In this document: positions 22,051 through 36,978 of the stretch, one piece after another
How positions within the stretch are numbered: the first letter of the stretch is position 1
Layout: each line of letters starts with the position of its first letter
Assembly: GCA_025677825.1 (NCBI GenBank)
Contig: JAIXMO010000032.1
Coordinates: 186,001-250,000, forward strand
Direction of reading: 5' to 3'
Length of the DNA: 64,000 bases
Source of the DNA: Helicostylum pulchrum
Lineage: Eukaryota > Mucoromycota > Mucoromycetes > Mucorales > Mucoraceae
Translations under genes and position numbers: made by a program
Notes under the pieces: model-generated
What the model saw: the letters and a program-made list of their open reading frames with translations, nothing else
What the model was told of the DNA's origin: nothing
Database searches by the model: none

Positions 22051-25001
22051 CTTGGCATGCGATCTATTTACACGCGCAGGAAAAAAGTGCGGCGTATTTT
22101 TTTCATATATAAAAAGGAGCTTGGATGAATTAAGTTGGAGCAACAAGTACCTACTACGTATTACAAATGATTAAACAAGGTATAAGTACGAGTACATGAA
22201 ACAAATAGTGGTAATATGACATAATAATGAGTAAATATATCATGAGTGAAAGTGGGTCTATTTTATCACTTATTTATCGCACCTTTTTTGCGAGTCTTTT
22301 TTTTCTTCTTCATCACTTATTATTTTCTGGCTCATACGGGCCCTTCTTAGATAAACTGATATTCGTAAAGGTGCGTACGTGGAAAGTGATCTGTCACACT
22401 TTTTTTTAAACTGAACGTGAACCAAGAATTTCCCATTTTTTTCTTCAAAATAAAGGTACCTAAAAAACCAATGCTATACCTACTGAAAGGGACCATAACA
22501 GTCTCCTCTGTATTAAGAAAAGCTTTGGGAATAGATAAAGAGCGAAAACGAACTGGTCACATTCGCTATCATGATATCAGGCTCTGACTTAAAAAACCAT
22601 CCTTTCCACCTTTTCAAATACATTTAATCATATGTCGCTCTCATTTGAAAGTGTTGCCTCTGTTTCGGATGCCGGAAGGCCTTACCTTCATCGTGACTGC
22701 TATAAAGAATTTGATCCGTTACCCTTCTGAAGCTAAACGACGAATAAATTTGATACTGGTGGATGATACTCATTTATTTACATTTCAAACACCAGTACCA
22801 ACCACCAGTATCACCGACCAGTGTTATTTATCTGGGAGGCTTTGAAAAAAAATGCATTAAACCGCTTTTTAAAAAGGATCATGCATGTATTTTTATATTT
22901 AATACTTACAAATTCAAATAAAATAAATATTACAGTGTTTTATTTATAAATATAATATTGTATATTTACGCAATAATTCCAAACGTCGACTTTAATCTGT
23001 AGCATATTTTATTGCGATTGTTCTCTGTTCTACCTACGCGCTTTATTAGTAAACGGGGAAATCTTGATAAACGTTCTATTCTTAAAAACAGATATATATT
23101 ATATTAAAATGATTAACTAACGTGTAAATACGATTATATGTAAATAGACCTTCCTTTTTATTGCGAGTACGCTATTTTCAAAAATTATTGGCGCGCTTTA
23201 AGAGAAAAAAAAAGGCGTATACAAGAAGTCGTTTTATAATGCAATTTTACGTAAAACGCGCCAAAGACGCTAACTACTCGTTTTTTTTTTATCTGACCTC
23301 ATTTTGTCCTTTTACCGAAAACAAATAATAAAGGTACCGACTCGACCTTGACCATTATTTATATCATCATTTTTTTCCTCTAGTAAGGCATTCTTCTTTC
23401 ACCTCTTCCTTTTTCCTCAAATCCGATATACAAGTAACTATTTTTTTACATCTTCAAAATCAAGTACGTGACTTCTCTGGTTAATTCTGTATTTCGTATA
23501 AAGGGTAAGTGGGGTGTTTACTGATTGTGATAATTGGCAAAAAAAGGAGTAATGTAAAATGAAAATAAAGAAAGACAGTAACGAAATGAGACTCTGGGTA
23601 TCATTTATTATATGATGGAGAGTTGTTCACGGTAAAATTTCGAGTTCTTTTTTATAACAAGTTATCGTTTAAAACAATTGTATTGTCGTTTTAATACTCT
23701 GTACCGGTTAATCTAGGTACTGAACTGCATAACTGATAAACTACTGTTGAAAAACTATACTTTTGAAATATCAATTGTAATCTTTCTTTCTCTTAACGCA
23801 TACTACTAGTGCCAGTAGAACGATCTCATAGAAATAGGTAACGTTAAGCCCTTGATATCGACTGAATACGTATTAGAAAGTGTGTTATACAATCAAATGA
23901 GACTTGTTACATTCAGCTAAGAAAAATATATCATGTATTATAAAAAAATTGGATCACGTTTCAATAAAACCATAAAAAAAGTAAGCTTTTTGGACCTGCA
24001 TAGAAACAGTCTACGCCGTACTTGTGCATCGTGAAATCGATAAGCTTTCATATTGAGGTATATAATGTACCTTTTCAAACAAGCAGAAGCCAACTTAAAC
24101 TGACTATAATCTATATTTCCTTTTAGTCTAGGATACTTTATCTTACCAAATCTTTTCAAATGCTTCGATTAAAGTGTATTACAGCCTTCGGAGAATATGG
24201 TGGAAGAGAAGTATGGTAAATTCGTTGTGACAGAAATAAGGGGCAAAAAGAAGGGGCTCTTTTTTTTCCTAATTGTAGCTTCTCAAAACCATAATAATTT
24301 AGTGTTACAAATCAAGCTTGATTATTATTTTAGGCTATTGTTATTTTTAAAGACTATATTTTTCTTCGTAGTTTTTTGGTTTCCTTTTGTATACTGGGAA
24401 CTATTTTTTTTTGTTTGCTTAATGGTCAATTTTAGTATACACCAAACCTGCTTTACTATGTACCATATATATCAACGAAAAAAAAAGAGGCCCCAATTTT
24501 TATGATATCTTTATTTCATAAGCGTTATTATTTTAGAACTTGAGATTCAGTTTTTAAAATAAATCGATTACAAAGGGTGTAACCTTGTAAAAGTAAGATT
24601 CCAGAAGAAGGGAAACAAAAGGGGTTTAAACAAATGATGCAACAGTTATTTTTTTTTAAAAAAAAAAGGACATAAAAAAGAAGGGTTATACACAGAATAC
24701 GATCATAATATATATTAAAAGCCTTCTCATCAAAAACTTTTTTTTTTTTTACTCATTCCATAACCTCATTACTGAAAAAAACCCTTTTATTTTTTTAGTA
24801 CAAAAGGGTACCTTTTTTTAAAAAACATTAATTTTATTTGTGCTAATAAGTTTAGAGGTTTTTAAATGTAGATCTAGACTTGGCATAAGCGAGAACTCCT
24901 TACAATTTATTTTTATTTATTTTACACTTTTTTTTTTTTTCTTTTCTTTTCTTTTCTTTTCTTCCTTCTTATCTTTTTTCTTTTGTATACAATAAAAAAA
25001 C
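22051..25001. other. 2.9-kb intergenic region
   Basis: No gene was recognised. Short ORFs (for example 24159-23938 minus and 24197-24505 plus) have no family match that I know. An 11-bp perfect inverted repeat (GATACTGGTGG / CCACCAGTATC) lies at 22752-22762 and 22802-22812. A CTTTT repeat at about 24930-24965 forms the pyrimidine-rich leader of URC4, with a CTTATCT (GATA-type) heptamer at 24968-24974. Confidence 0.4.
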
Positions 25002-26667
25002 ATGGCACCTATTTTTAGTAATAGCGGTGATATTGAATATCTTTTAAGTCTGCGTGCAGTACGTGAAAGATGTTTCAAAGTACAAGAAGCAGCTGTCAAG
25101 AGTAAATTGAACCATTTTGATATTGACGAAAGTAAATTACAAGACATGGCACAATTTATTATATCATTTATAAAGCGAGATTATGATGATCCATCGCAGA
25201 TACCGGCTTACGGACGTTGGAGACACTTTGATGTAGGCGGTAGACCACGTCTACAGACAATGATTAATTCTTGGTCAAGTACCGGAACGGATGCTACAGA
25301 ACAAACTAGGCGGGTACTCGATTTAATGGTCGTTGCTGTACTACTCGATATCGATCCCGGTCAAAATAATTGGTCCTTTCGTGAAAAGATATCAAATCGA
25401 GTTTATAAAAGAAGAGAAGGCATTGCAGTCGCTATATTAGAAATGTTTAATTCTGGTTTATTTTCTATTAACCCAAATCAGCCTCATCGTGTAGACGGTA
25501 AGTTATATGTTTATATATTACACTTCAAAAAAAAAAAAAACCTTAAATAATCGAAAATATTATAGCCGAAGCATTGTCAAATTTGACTGTGGATAAGTTA
25601 TTGACAGGGTTTCAAACGGAATCAATGAACGGCTTAGATCAAAGAATAGAATTATTAAAGCATTTAGCAAAGACATTACAAGATAGACCAGATTATTTTG
25701 GAGGAGAGTTGGGACATGTTCCTCGCCCAGGCAATATGATGGGTAATACAAATAGTAATAATAATAAAAATAAGGGGAGAGAGTTTAATGTTTGTTTGTT
25801 ATTATTTTTAGACTACCTTTTATCTCATCCTACAACAATTAAAACAAGAAAAGGACCCTTAATTCATTTAGAGACCCTTTGGCCTGTAGTATATGAAATT
25901 GGTGAACTGTGGACAGTGAGCCAAGAAAAGACAAGAGGTGGTACATTAGGATTAGGTGATGTATGGCCTTGTCCATCGTTAGGCGATAACCAATTTGTAC
26001 CTTTTCATAAATTATCACAATGGTTAGTTTATTCTTTAATTGAGCCCATGGAAAAATTAATGGGAGCAATTATTGAAGGTACTGAACAATTGACACCCCT
26101 TCCTGACTATTCAAATGGTAAATCCTTCTCCTTTATAATATATATCTCCCTATATATACTAATATAATGATACAGGCGGTTTACTTATCGATACTGGTTT
26201 TATCACTTTAAAAAAAACTGATTATGAAAGAGGTATTACAAACTATCGTGAAAATTCTCTCTTACCAGGCCAGCCCAAAATAGAAATGATTCCAACGTTT
26301 GAAATGTCGGATCCTGTAGTTATAGAATGGCGAGCTCTTACTATAGCTTATTTGGACCTTGTAGCTGAACGCGTGCGTTCTACTATGAAATTAAGTAAAA
26401 AAACCTTATCATTAACTCAATTGATTGAAGGCGGAATAACTAGTGTAAGGTTTTTCTTTTTTTTTCTCCTTATCCCTAGTTTATGTATTAACCATAATTT
26501 ATGATGCTAGGCCGGTAAGGAACTCGCGGAAATATCTCGCCCTAATACACAACAGCCACCCATTCTAATCAAGGTATATTTACCGTGGTAACTTTATTAT
26601 TACTATTGTGCGTTAACACCGTCTTTTTTTCTTGTATCATTAGAATGAAAGAGGAGTGATTTACTGA
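25002..26667 (+). CDS. URC4: URC4-like uracil catabolism protein (DUF1688)
   Basis: Six exons (25002-25497, 25566-25742, 25812-26117, 26176-26444, 26511-26573, 26644-26667) join in frame. Family marks are LRAVRERC near the N-terminus, IPAYGRWRHFDVGGRPRL, a conserved RPGNMMDYLLSHP created by splicing the 69-bp intron at 25743-25811, DVWPCPSL and FHKLSQWLVYSLIEPME. DUF1688 is the Urc4 family, needed for the URC route by which some fungi use uracil as nitrogen source; its exact reaction is not settled. Reading through the second intron would insert an Asn/Lys-rich stretch foreign to the family, so splicing is preferred. The last exon is only seven codons plus stop (NERGVIY). No other URC gene is in the window. 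Confidence 0.88.
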
Positions 26668-27584
26668 AGGGATTCCCGCTTAACGTAATAATTATACATT
26701 TAAATAGGAGGAGTTTCCCTTTTTTTTTATAATAAAAAAAAATTAGAGGAGGGGGAAAAATCTAAACCATCCGTTATCTGCCACGTATATCATTTATCCT
26801 TTTTTTGAAAAAAAATAACTTCAGCCAAAATAAAGTTTGATCTTCTGACGAAACTCATTAAATAGATCTATTGAGGTATAGCACGTAACATAACCGAGAA
26901 TTCATGCCATTCATTGATTGGTTGTTGAACCACTAAACAAGTTTAATAAAAGTTACACAGCAAAAAGGTTTTCTTTGGAGACGTTAGTAGAGAATATTCA
27001 GTCATGTTTTTTTTTGTTTTTTAGCGGGTTTACTAGAATGAAAAGGAACCTTGTTAATTGAAGCTGAAGCTATTCATTGATACTAATCATTTTTTTTTTT
27101 TTTTTTTTTGACAGTTAAACAAAAAGATCGGGGATACTTTTTATAGCTTTGTATTGGCTAATGCGATGTTGCAAATTGTATTTGAACCAATCCAATGCAA
27201 GATAAGATTAAAAAAAGAGATGCTGTAAACCCTCCCTCATTAGATTGTATAACAACGAAATAGCATACTGAATGATAATGATAATTATAAACCAGCCAGC
27301 TTTTTAACTATAAAAACACACACTTTTTTTTCCTCTGTACTAACTATTCACGGTTGACCTTATTATACCTATAGCTACTTATTTACTTTAACCTTCACAC
27401 GCACCCTTTTAAATAATAGATCAAGATGATCAAAAAGCAGATTGGAAGTCACATCGTTTAGGGAATAAAGAACAGTTGTACAATCGCAAACGCTTATATA
27501 GATAGAAGATCCCTTTTTTATTCCCTTCTTTTTCTTACTGTTTTAACACTCTTGACTTTTTTTGTACCTGTTGTTAAAATAAAA
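26668..27584. other. Intergenic region upstream of MTHFR
   Basis: This 917-bp AT-rich promoter region has an 18-T run at about 27092-27109 and no recognisable gene. A TATAAAAA at 27309-27316 is probably too far from the start codon to be the core promoter. Confidence 0.4.
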
Positions 27585-29567
<1,983 letters not shown>

Positions 29568-29930
29568 AGAAAAATGTCATCTATTCCTTTATCTACTGTA
29601 ATTGTATTCAACATGCCCTATCTCTACATATTTCTCCACACCCATTTATTATAGTTTTTCTCTTTCTCTTTCTCTTTCTCTTTTTCCTTTTTTTTTTTTG
29701 TTTTATAATAGTATTCAACTACCTTTGATGGTTTTCTTATTCCCCTTCTTATTTATAACAAAAAAAACACCAATAAAACTTTTCTGATTTATTTTGTTTA
29801 AACGCGCCCAAAAAATAAATGCGGACATTTAATGGCCATTACGTATTCGTTTTTTTTTGGTATATTTACTTTTGACTTTCAAGGTTATTATTTACTTTTT
29901 TTTCTTTCATAAGCACAATTATAATATATA
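29568..29930. other. Short intergenic spacer with CTTTCT repeats
   Basis: It contains a tandem TCTCTT-type tract at about 29655-29685 followed by a T run (the 3' region of MTHFR) and the short promoter of RPT5. Confidence 0.45.
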
Positions 29931-31481
29931 ATGGCCACATTAGAAGATAAATCTCTTTGGGACAATCAAGCAGAAGAAGACGATGTTGGACAAGAAATCC
30001 TTCGTTTAGCTCCTGAAGAAGTAAACAACAGAACTAGATTATTAGAGAATGATATCAAGGTAATAAAAAAAACAGGAACTCTTTATATACGTATATGGTT
30101 TAAAAAATAACACCCATCTTAGGTTATGAAATCTGAAATTGTTAGACTTCAACATGAACAAGAATCTATGAAGGAAAAAATTAAAGATAACAAGGAAAAG
30201 ATCAAGATGAATAAACAACTTCCTTACCTTGTCGGTAACGTTGTTGAGGTAATTAGACTCGTTAAATAACCGTGTTTCGATTATATTAAGTTTTTTTTAT
30301 ATATATATTTAGTTACTTGATGTTGATCCAGATGAAGACGAAGAGGAGGGTGCTAATGTTGATTTAAATTCTCAAAGAAAGGGAAAGTGTGCAGTCATTA
30401 AGACTTCCACGCGTCAGGTAAAAAAAAAAATCTAGTGTATATTTATTTTTTTTTAAAAAAAAAGAGCATGCTCTAATCTGTTTAATGTAGACAATCTTCT
30501 TACCCTTGATTGGTTTAGTTGATGCCGATAGTTTAAAGCCTGGAGATCTCATTGGTGTTAACAAGGATAGTTTCTTAATTTTAGATACTTTACCTGCAGA
30601 GTAAGTTGTATGCAATTTCTTTTTTATAGCAGCGAGTTATTAAACAAAAATCGAATTATAGATACGATTCCCGAGTTAAAGCTATGGAGGTTGACGAAAA
30701 GCCTACAGAAGATTATAACGATATTGGTGGTTTAGATAAACAAATTGAGGAATTAGTTGAAGCTGTAGTATTACCAATGACACACGCTGATAGATTCAAG
30801 AACCTTGGTATTAAACCACCCAAGGGTGTTTTAATGTACGGACCTCCCGGTACTGGTAAAACTTTATTAGCAAGAGCTTGTGCTGCACAAACCAATTCTA
30901 CATATTTGAAGTTGGCTGGTCCTCAGTTAGTACAAATGTTTATTGGTGATGGTGCCAAGTTGGTTCGTGATGCATTTGAATTGGCAAAGGAAAAGTCGCC
31001 TACAATTATCTTTATTGATGAATTAGATGCTATTGGTACTAAGCGTTTTGATTCAGAGAAATCTGGTGATCGTGAAGTTCAACGTACCATGTTGGAACTT
31101 TTGAATCAATTGGATGGTTTCTCTTCTGATGACCGTATCAAGGTTATTGCTGCTACCAATCGTATCGATATCTTGGATCCTGCTTTACTGAGATCTGGTC
31201 GTTTAGATCGTAAGATTGAATTTCCAGTACCTAATGAAGAAGCTAGAGCTCGTATTATTCAAATTCACTCCAGAAAGATGAACGTTAGTAAGGATGTAAA
31301 CTTTGAAGAATTGTCTAGATGTTGTGATGAATTCAACGGTGCTCAATGTAAGGCTATTTGTGTTGAAGCTGGTATGCTTGCTTTACGTCGTGGTGCTTTG
31401 GAAATTCTTCATGAAGATTTCATGGAAGCCATTCAAGAAGTACAAGCAAAGAAGAAGATGACATTGCAATACTATGCTTAA
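29931..31481 (+). CDS. RPT5: 26S proteasome regulatory ATPase subunit RPT5 (PSMC3/6A)
   Basis: Five exons (29931-30059, 30123-30248, 30313-30417, 30491-30600, 30662-31481) encode an AAA ATPase of the 19S base ring. The N-terminal coiled coil ([20 protein letters not shown]) and OB fold precede Walker A GPPGTGKT, Walker [12 protein letters not shown], and the arginine-finger region [20 protein letters not shown]. The C-terminus LQYYA carries the HbYX-type tail that docks into the alpha ring and opens the 20S gate; that ending is specific to Rpt5. Rpt5 is one of the three base subunits with such a tail. All splice joins are in phase. No Rpn4-type element was seen upstream. Confidence 0.97.
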
Positions 31482-31928
31482 AGAGAGAGAGAGAGGAGAA
31501 AAAAATTATATATATACACACAAAAAAAAAAATCAAATAAAAATCATATCTATGAAGACTAGTATTTCATCATTAAAAAGTGTTTAAGTTGTCTAGTACA
31601 TTGTTGTAATCTTTGCCTTCCAAAGATTTTTGCAGCACACAGTAAAACAAGAAAAGAGAAATAAAAGTGATTATTTATGATTACTTATGATAAAATACAG
31701 AGTCAATTTGCTAATGCAATATATTTAATCACTAGCTACGTTCACGAAGCAGTGTCGCCCAACGGGCTTAGAGACTTCCAACATTTTACGGAATCTCTCT
31801 TTCGAATATAGAACAACATTAGTAAGAAAAAGAAGTCACCATAAATAGGTTTCTTTTTGTTGTGTAATACATAAACACCGAGAAAAGAAAAAAAGGAAAA
31901 CGAGCAACTTCTTTTCCATGCCACCACA
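31482..31928. other. Intergenic spacer
   Basis: This is the 3' UTR of RPT5 (with a GA-repeat right after the stop) and the promoter of the next gene; no ORF has coding character. Confidence 0.45.
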
Positions 31929-34900
31929 ATGACTAACCGAGATGAATTTGATATTCCACTGACACAATTACCAACTAATGTAGAGGGTAGAGAAGGGTAA
32001 CGAAACAAATATATTCTTTTCTTTGACAATTAACATTTATTGATCTGTCATGACAAAAATAGTTTCTTTGATATGTCTGTTGACGACCTTTCAAATCCTA
32101 TACCCCAAAGTCCAACAGATAATTTTGAGTCAGACCAACCTAGTGCTTTAAGTAATAGCAGCGCAGGCGATGACAGTAGCGACGAAGATTTATCCAAAAC
32201 ACGTATTGCTGATACCATACCATTAAAGCACATGCCATCTATCCGACCCGACAGATGTTGTCCTTCCAGAACTCCGAACCAAGATGTTCCTTCCACTGTA
32301 ACACCCGAAACCTTTCTCGATAGATTTCATAAGAAATTGCCTAGTCTTGTTATTCGCCGTATTTTAAAATGCAGTATAGCGTTCTTTATATCCACTTTAT
32401 TTAGTACTATTCATCCCTTAGCAAACGCTTTAGGTCAATCGCCATTTCTCGTATGTTCGGGTTGCCTATTTAGTCATCCGGGAAGAACAATGGGTGCACA
32501 ATTTGACGCTACTTTAACATCAGCACTTGGAGCTGCCGTAGCCATTACTTACGGATTAGCAGGAGTTGCAGCAGCGACTGCTTATAATGTGAAACATCCA
32601 GATTCTAATGCAGGTGTTGGTATCAACTGTTTGTTTTTACTTGTCGGTATATTTGCAGCACAAATGTTACGACAAATGTTTCCTAAATTACACTTTTTTT
32701 CATTACAATTTATGGTTGTCCAATTATTTACTTTAACGCTAGGCGTAGGTTATACGGAAACACCGTTAGGGTTATCAACTAGATTTGGTCTATCTCTTTT
32801 AATTGGTAATTTTGTTTCATTGTTTGTCAATCTAGTATTTTGGCCTGAAACAGCAGTGGATGGTTTAGGTAACGCAATTTTTTTTTTTGACGCACACACA
32901 AAAGATAACAAAAAAAGGTAACAAATTTTTTTTTGTAGGTCGTACGCTAAGTCAAACTTTATCTGATACGAAAGAAATGTTAGATATAATCACTAAGCAA
33001 TTCTTCTTGGACTCACAATACGAGAAAGTGCCTGTAAAGACAGTTGAGGAATTATCTGAAAAGATGAGACAAGGCATGACTGGAGTGAATGCAGCATACA
33101 AAGAAGCCAAATACGAAATCTCGTATGCTTATTCCTGTTCTTCTGACCTAAACCCACTTAGACATACACTGGCTCGAATTACAAAGCATCTAAGTATTTT
33201 AGGTGGTAGTCTAAAAAACGAGCAAGGACTTTTTAGACCTGCGCAATCCGTCCTTTCTTCTGACGAAGAAGAATCTGATTTTGAAATTAAATCCAAACCG
33301 AAGAAGAGACCTTTTAAGTTTCGTTCATCTACTGATTATACCTCACAGCAATCTTCATGGCGACACCCAAATACTTCTTTAACTAGAGATATGAGTTTAA
33401 GAAAATCCGCTTTGAAAGCTGCAAAGAGTTATGCCAAAGATGGAAGTTATGTAAGACCTTACGAAACGAATACTGATACATCACCTAATAGTAAAGACGA
33501 AATGCCTGATAATATGCAGGCAATGATGGCCCACCACAGAGTAAACGAAAAGAGTATTCGGTTCGAAACTCCCACAAATCCATTTCTTGGAAAACCGACA
33601 GGTTTTCCTCGTAATTCTCGATCAATAGCATCTACTGTATCTGAGGAAGAAGAAGAAGATAACCATAGTATCACAGGCGATAAAAGAAAAAGCGTTCCTT
33701 ATTCAATTCGATCCATATTCTCTGCGTCAAATTCGCATCTAAGCGATCGTCATTCTGGTAAAGAAGACGATTTTTCAGATTCCAATCAAAATACAGCGTC
33801 TTCCTTAAGATCGTTTATTAATCTTACTCGTCTATCAGGACCTAAACAAAAGCCTCCTCCTCGATCTGAAAAGACCATTGGAGCCGATCAAAGAAACTTG
33901 CTTTCTTCCTATCTTGAAAAGCTACGGGATCCTTTACTTTCTCTCGCAGTTGAATGTGCTACTGTGCTAGACTGTGTCCACGATAGTTTAAACGATCAAC
34001 TTGACTTACCCAACGAAAACAATACCCGTAAAAACCACAGAAACCTTTGGCAGTACATATTACATATACTCAAGATAAAGAGTACACAAAAACAACTAGC
34101 AGACAAGAGAAAAGAACATGTTGCATCTCTCTGCAATTGCGCTGAAACCATCCGACTTCAAATTCTAGAATTTGATAAATGCGAGAAAGAAAGAATGCAC
34201 GCACTTTACAAGGTCAACCTTTCCAAGATGCACGGAGAACGTCTTGACGTCAGTATTCGTGAAGAACTATTTATAATCTTCTTTTTTATATTTTCGCTTC
34301 GTGAAGTAGCGATTGAATTAGAGTATATGGCCGATGAAATGAAAAACCTGCAGTTGAGAACCTTTACAAACCCTAACCGAGAAAAAAAGAAACGGTTCTA
34401 CATGCCTCACATAACAACACAAAAATGGAGAAAGTGGTTTTATTCTAATAGTTATCAAAATGTTCAAGATCGTGGTGGGTATTCGTTTGGGTATCTTCAG
34501 AGTCACATGCCGGCTGATATACATAGAGGAAACCTGGAAGATGAGTATCGATTGACGCAAATAGCAACCAACCGAAGTAACAATAAGGAAAATCTAAACG
34601 AAGCTACAAACCTGAAACGAGTCAATAGAGTGAAGCGACATAAGGAAACCGAAAATCACGAGGAGAACACAAACTTATCAGAACTAGAATCAGGAACTTC
34701 TCCTGAAGAACCTTCAATTCAACCGCCACCTATTCTAAGAATACGTTATAAGTTATGGCTAGCGATTCGATACATTCAGAACTACGAATTTAAATTTGCA
34801 CTTAAGTTTCTCAACTGGACCGTGTGGCCCTTTATCGCTCGTGAAGCAGTGCGCAAGACGCTTGCCAGTGCTATAGGTGACATAGGTGACTACTACTCTT

Positions 34901-35576
34901 ATATCATGGGTACCTTTCTTTACCACGACCAAGGTTTATTTCCTACTGAAGATGAATTTGAAGAGGCCCAAAAAATGGAGCATAACCTAGAAAAGAAATT
35001 AATTGCCTGTAATGAACTCTTACAACTAACAGATCATGAGCCCAGATTAAAAGGTCCTTTCCCAAAAGAGTTTTATAAGGATATCTTGGTTTCTTCTCAC
35101 AACTTGTTAGACCGTATGATGAGTTTAAGAGTTTGTTTGACAAAGATGTCACCAGAGGTTAAAGGTACTGTAAGGAAAATGGATAAATATCTTTACAGAC
35201 GTGACATGGTAAAGTGTATATAAAAAATTTATAATCATGTATTGTAATACTAACTTTTTATTCATCAAATTAGGTTGCCTCGATACTGCTACATTTTTAT
35301 ACACTTACCGCGTCCTTAAAAGCAAAGATACCTTTACCTTCATTTATGCCTTCCTCTCGTGTAGCGAGAAAGAGACTTTTAAATCATAGACAGGTCGAAG
35401 ACAGAGCAGAAAAGTTACTTCGATACCGTAACCTGACATGGTTCGCTATGGCTTGTACTACAGAAGAGATTATTGAGGAGCTAGAGCATCTCACCGACCT
35501 TGTTCGGTTTATTGTTGGCGAATCTAAATTTACATTAAAAGCAAGACGTATTGAAAAGAAGGGAAAGTTCTATTAG
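31929..35576 (+). CDS. Large FUSC/ArAE-type fungal membrane protein (brefeldin A sensitivity/DUF2421 group)
   Basis: Four exons (31929-31996, 32063-32868, 32939-35208, 35274-35576) give about 1,148 residues. The small first exon (MTNRDEFDIPLTQ) joins in frame across a 66-bp intron. An acidic Ser-rich N-terminus is followed by a first membrane block of about six helices (ILKCSIAFFISTLF, ALGAAVAITYGLAGVAAATA, INCLFLLVGIFAAQMLRQMF, LQFMVVQLFTLTLGVGY, FGLSLLIGNFVSLFVNLVFW). A long soluble region follows, with a hydrophobic stretch (LFIIFFFIFSLREVAIELEY). The C-terminal DUF2421-like part ends after LRYRNLTWFAMACTTEEII. Fungal relatives are called ER/plasma-membrane aromatic-acid exporter-like proteins, but transport has not been shown for most. 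Only one clear membrane block is seen before the loop; the second half of the FUSC fold is divergent. Confidence 0.82.
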
Positions 35577-35696
35577 AATCAATTTCTGTAAAAACATTAG
35601 AAAACGCTACTTGTTCTTAATTATCATTACTACTATTTTATATAAATATATATTAAAGCACTTGCAAACATATTTAATAGATAGATGCGGAGAGTA

Positions 35697-35721
35697 CAGT
35701 GCTTACGGCTTCAATTCGCGG
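35697..35721 (+). repeat. Left terminal inverted repeat of the 1.3-kb element
   Basis: These 25 bp beginning CAGTGCTTACGG pair with 36979-37003 with a single C/T mismatch at position 10. Confidence 0.88.
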
Positions 35722-35807
35722 AAAAAAAAAGCCAATTCGCGGATTTTCAAAAATCAATTCGCGTAAAAATAAAGACTAAATCGCGGATTTTTCAAGTCAA
35801 TTAGCGT
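35713..35807 (+). repeat. Subterminal array of AATTCGCGG motifs
   Basis: Five motif copies start at 35713, 35734, 35756, 35778 and 35799 (AATTCGCGG, AATTCGCGG, AATTCGCGT, AAATCGCGG, AATTAGCGT). The spacing is a steady 21-22 bp, two helical turns. One or two further copies lie inverted near the right end (ACGCGAATT at 36966-36974 and the one in the TIR). Such arrays in DNA transposons are commonly transposase-binding sites. Confidence 0.7.
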
Positions 35808-36416
35808 TTACCTTTTGCCAAAACGATGTCGTACTTAAAAAATTTAAGCTGTCGCAGTTTTTGGAAAAGAGTGTCGCACATTTGAGAAAAAAGATGTGGC
35901 ATTAATAAAAAAAAAAAAAGACGACACACTACTAAAAAAAAAAGTGCGTCGCAATTTTCGATGTCGATGTCGGTGTCGTTATCAATTCTTGGTGCGGTCG
36001 ATGTCGATGTCGAAAATCATATAAAAAATGATGAGTCCACTTGTGGCGATTTCATATTTTTTTTTTCTAGTCAAGCGGTGTGGTAAATGGGGTGTAGAAT
36101 AAAGATATATATAATAAAAAGTATAAATACTGTGAGACTGGATTAAAGTGTTTTATTATATAAAAAGAGATCTAAGGATTATAAGAATCTTGTTCTAAGG
36201 TTGTATTTATACCATTTACCAAAGAGACACTAAGTATTTTTAGTAAGCTATATTTATCAGTGTCTTTACATTATATCATTTTATGATGTAATTTATACGA
36301 TAGACTTTTAGTTTATATTACTTAGCTTCATTTAATATACTAGTCTTTGACTTATTATGTAAGTGTTTTTAGTTACTTTTTAATAATTATATCCCAGATC
36401 ACGACAAGCGGAATGC

Positions 36417-36882
36417 TTGGACACATTGGAATTCAAAGATAACTCAACGTTAAAATTGCTCTTTACGCTTTGCAAAAAAAAATTTAAAAGAAATGAAGCA
36501 AAAAGCAACAAGGAAAGACTTGGACAATTCTTTGAAGAGGCAATACAACAAGTTCAACAAATTCTCAAGAATCAGAAAGAAAAGTCAACATCAACTACTG
36601 AAAAAGATGAAAGCATCGTTGAAGATTTGTTAAGAAAACTACAAAGCCAAAAAATGAAAATGAAAGCTGAAGATGAAGAAAAAGATAAAGGCACCAAAAA
36701 AAGAAAGAGATATATTGCCGATGATTTTCTTTTTATCGAAAGTATTTCCCAACAAACCCAAACAATGGAAGATAATTTTCAACGAAGAAAAGGCAAAGGG
36801 TTTCTTTGAGTCATATACCTCTGCTAATAGTTCAAAAAGCTCTTATCATCATAGCAAAAAACGTATACGAGACAAAAAATAA
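36417..36882 (+). pseudogene. Frame-disrupted lysine/glutamate-rich ORF inside the transposon
   Basis: A 130-codon frame (from 36417, open a little further upstream after a CCCAG that could be a splice acceptor) encodes a charged, helix-prone protein with FEEAIQQVQQILKNQKEK and RKLQSQKMKMKAEDEEKDK. Near 36780 the coding sense moves to the +1 frame, which continues EEKAKGFFESYTSANSSKSS and ends in a basic tail at 36882; one extra T in the TTTT at about 36776 would explain it. I know no family for it. It does not look like a DDE transposase core, so it may be the end of a transposase, an accessory protein, or a captured gene fragment. Confidence 0.45.
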
Positions 36883-36978
36883 TATCTTTATTTATGAATA
36901 AATTCTTATAACTATCGTTCCCTTATAGCTTTGCAAAGAAAAATAATAGTTTCATTTTTATTTTTACGCGAATTTTTT

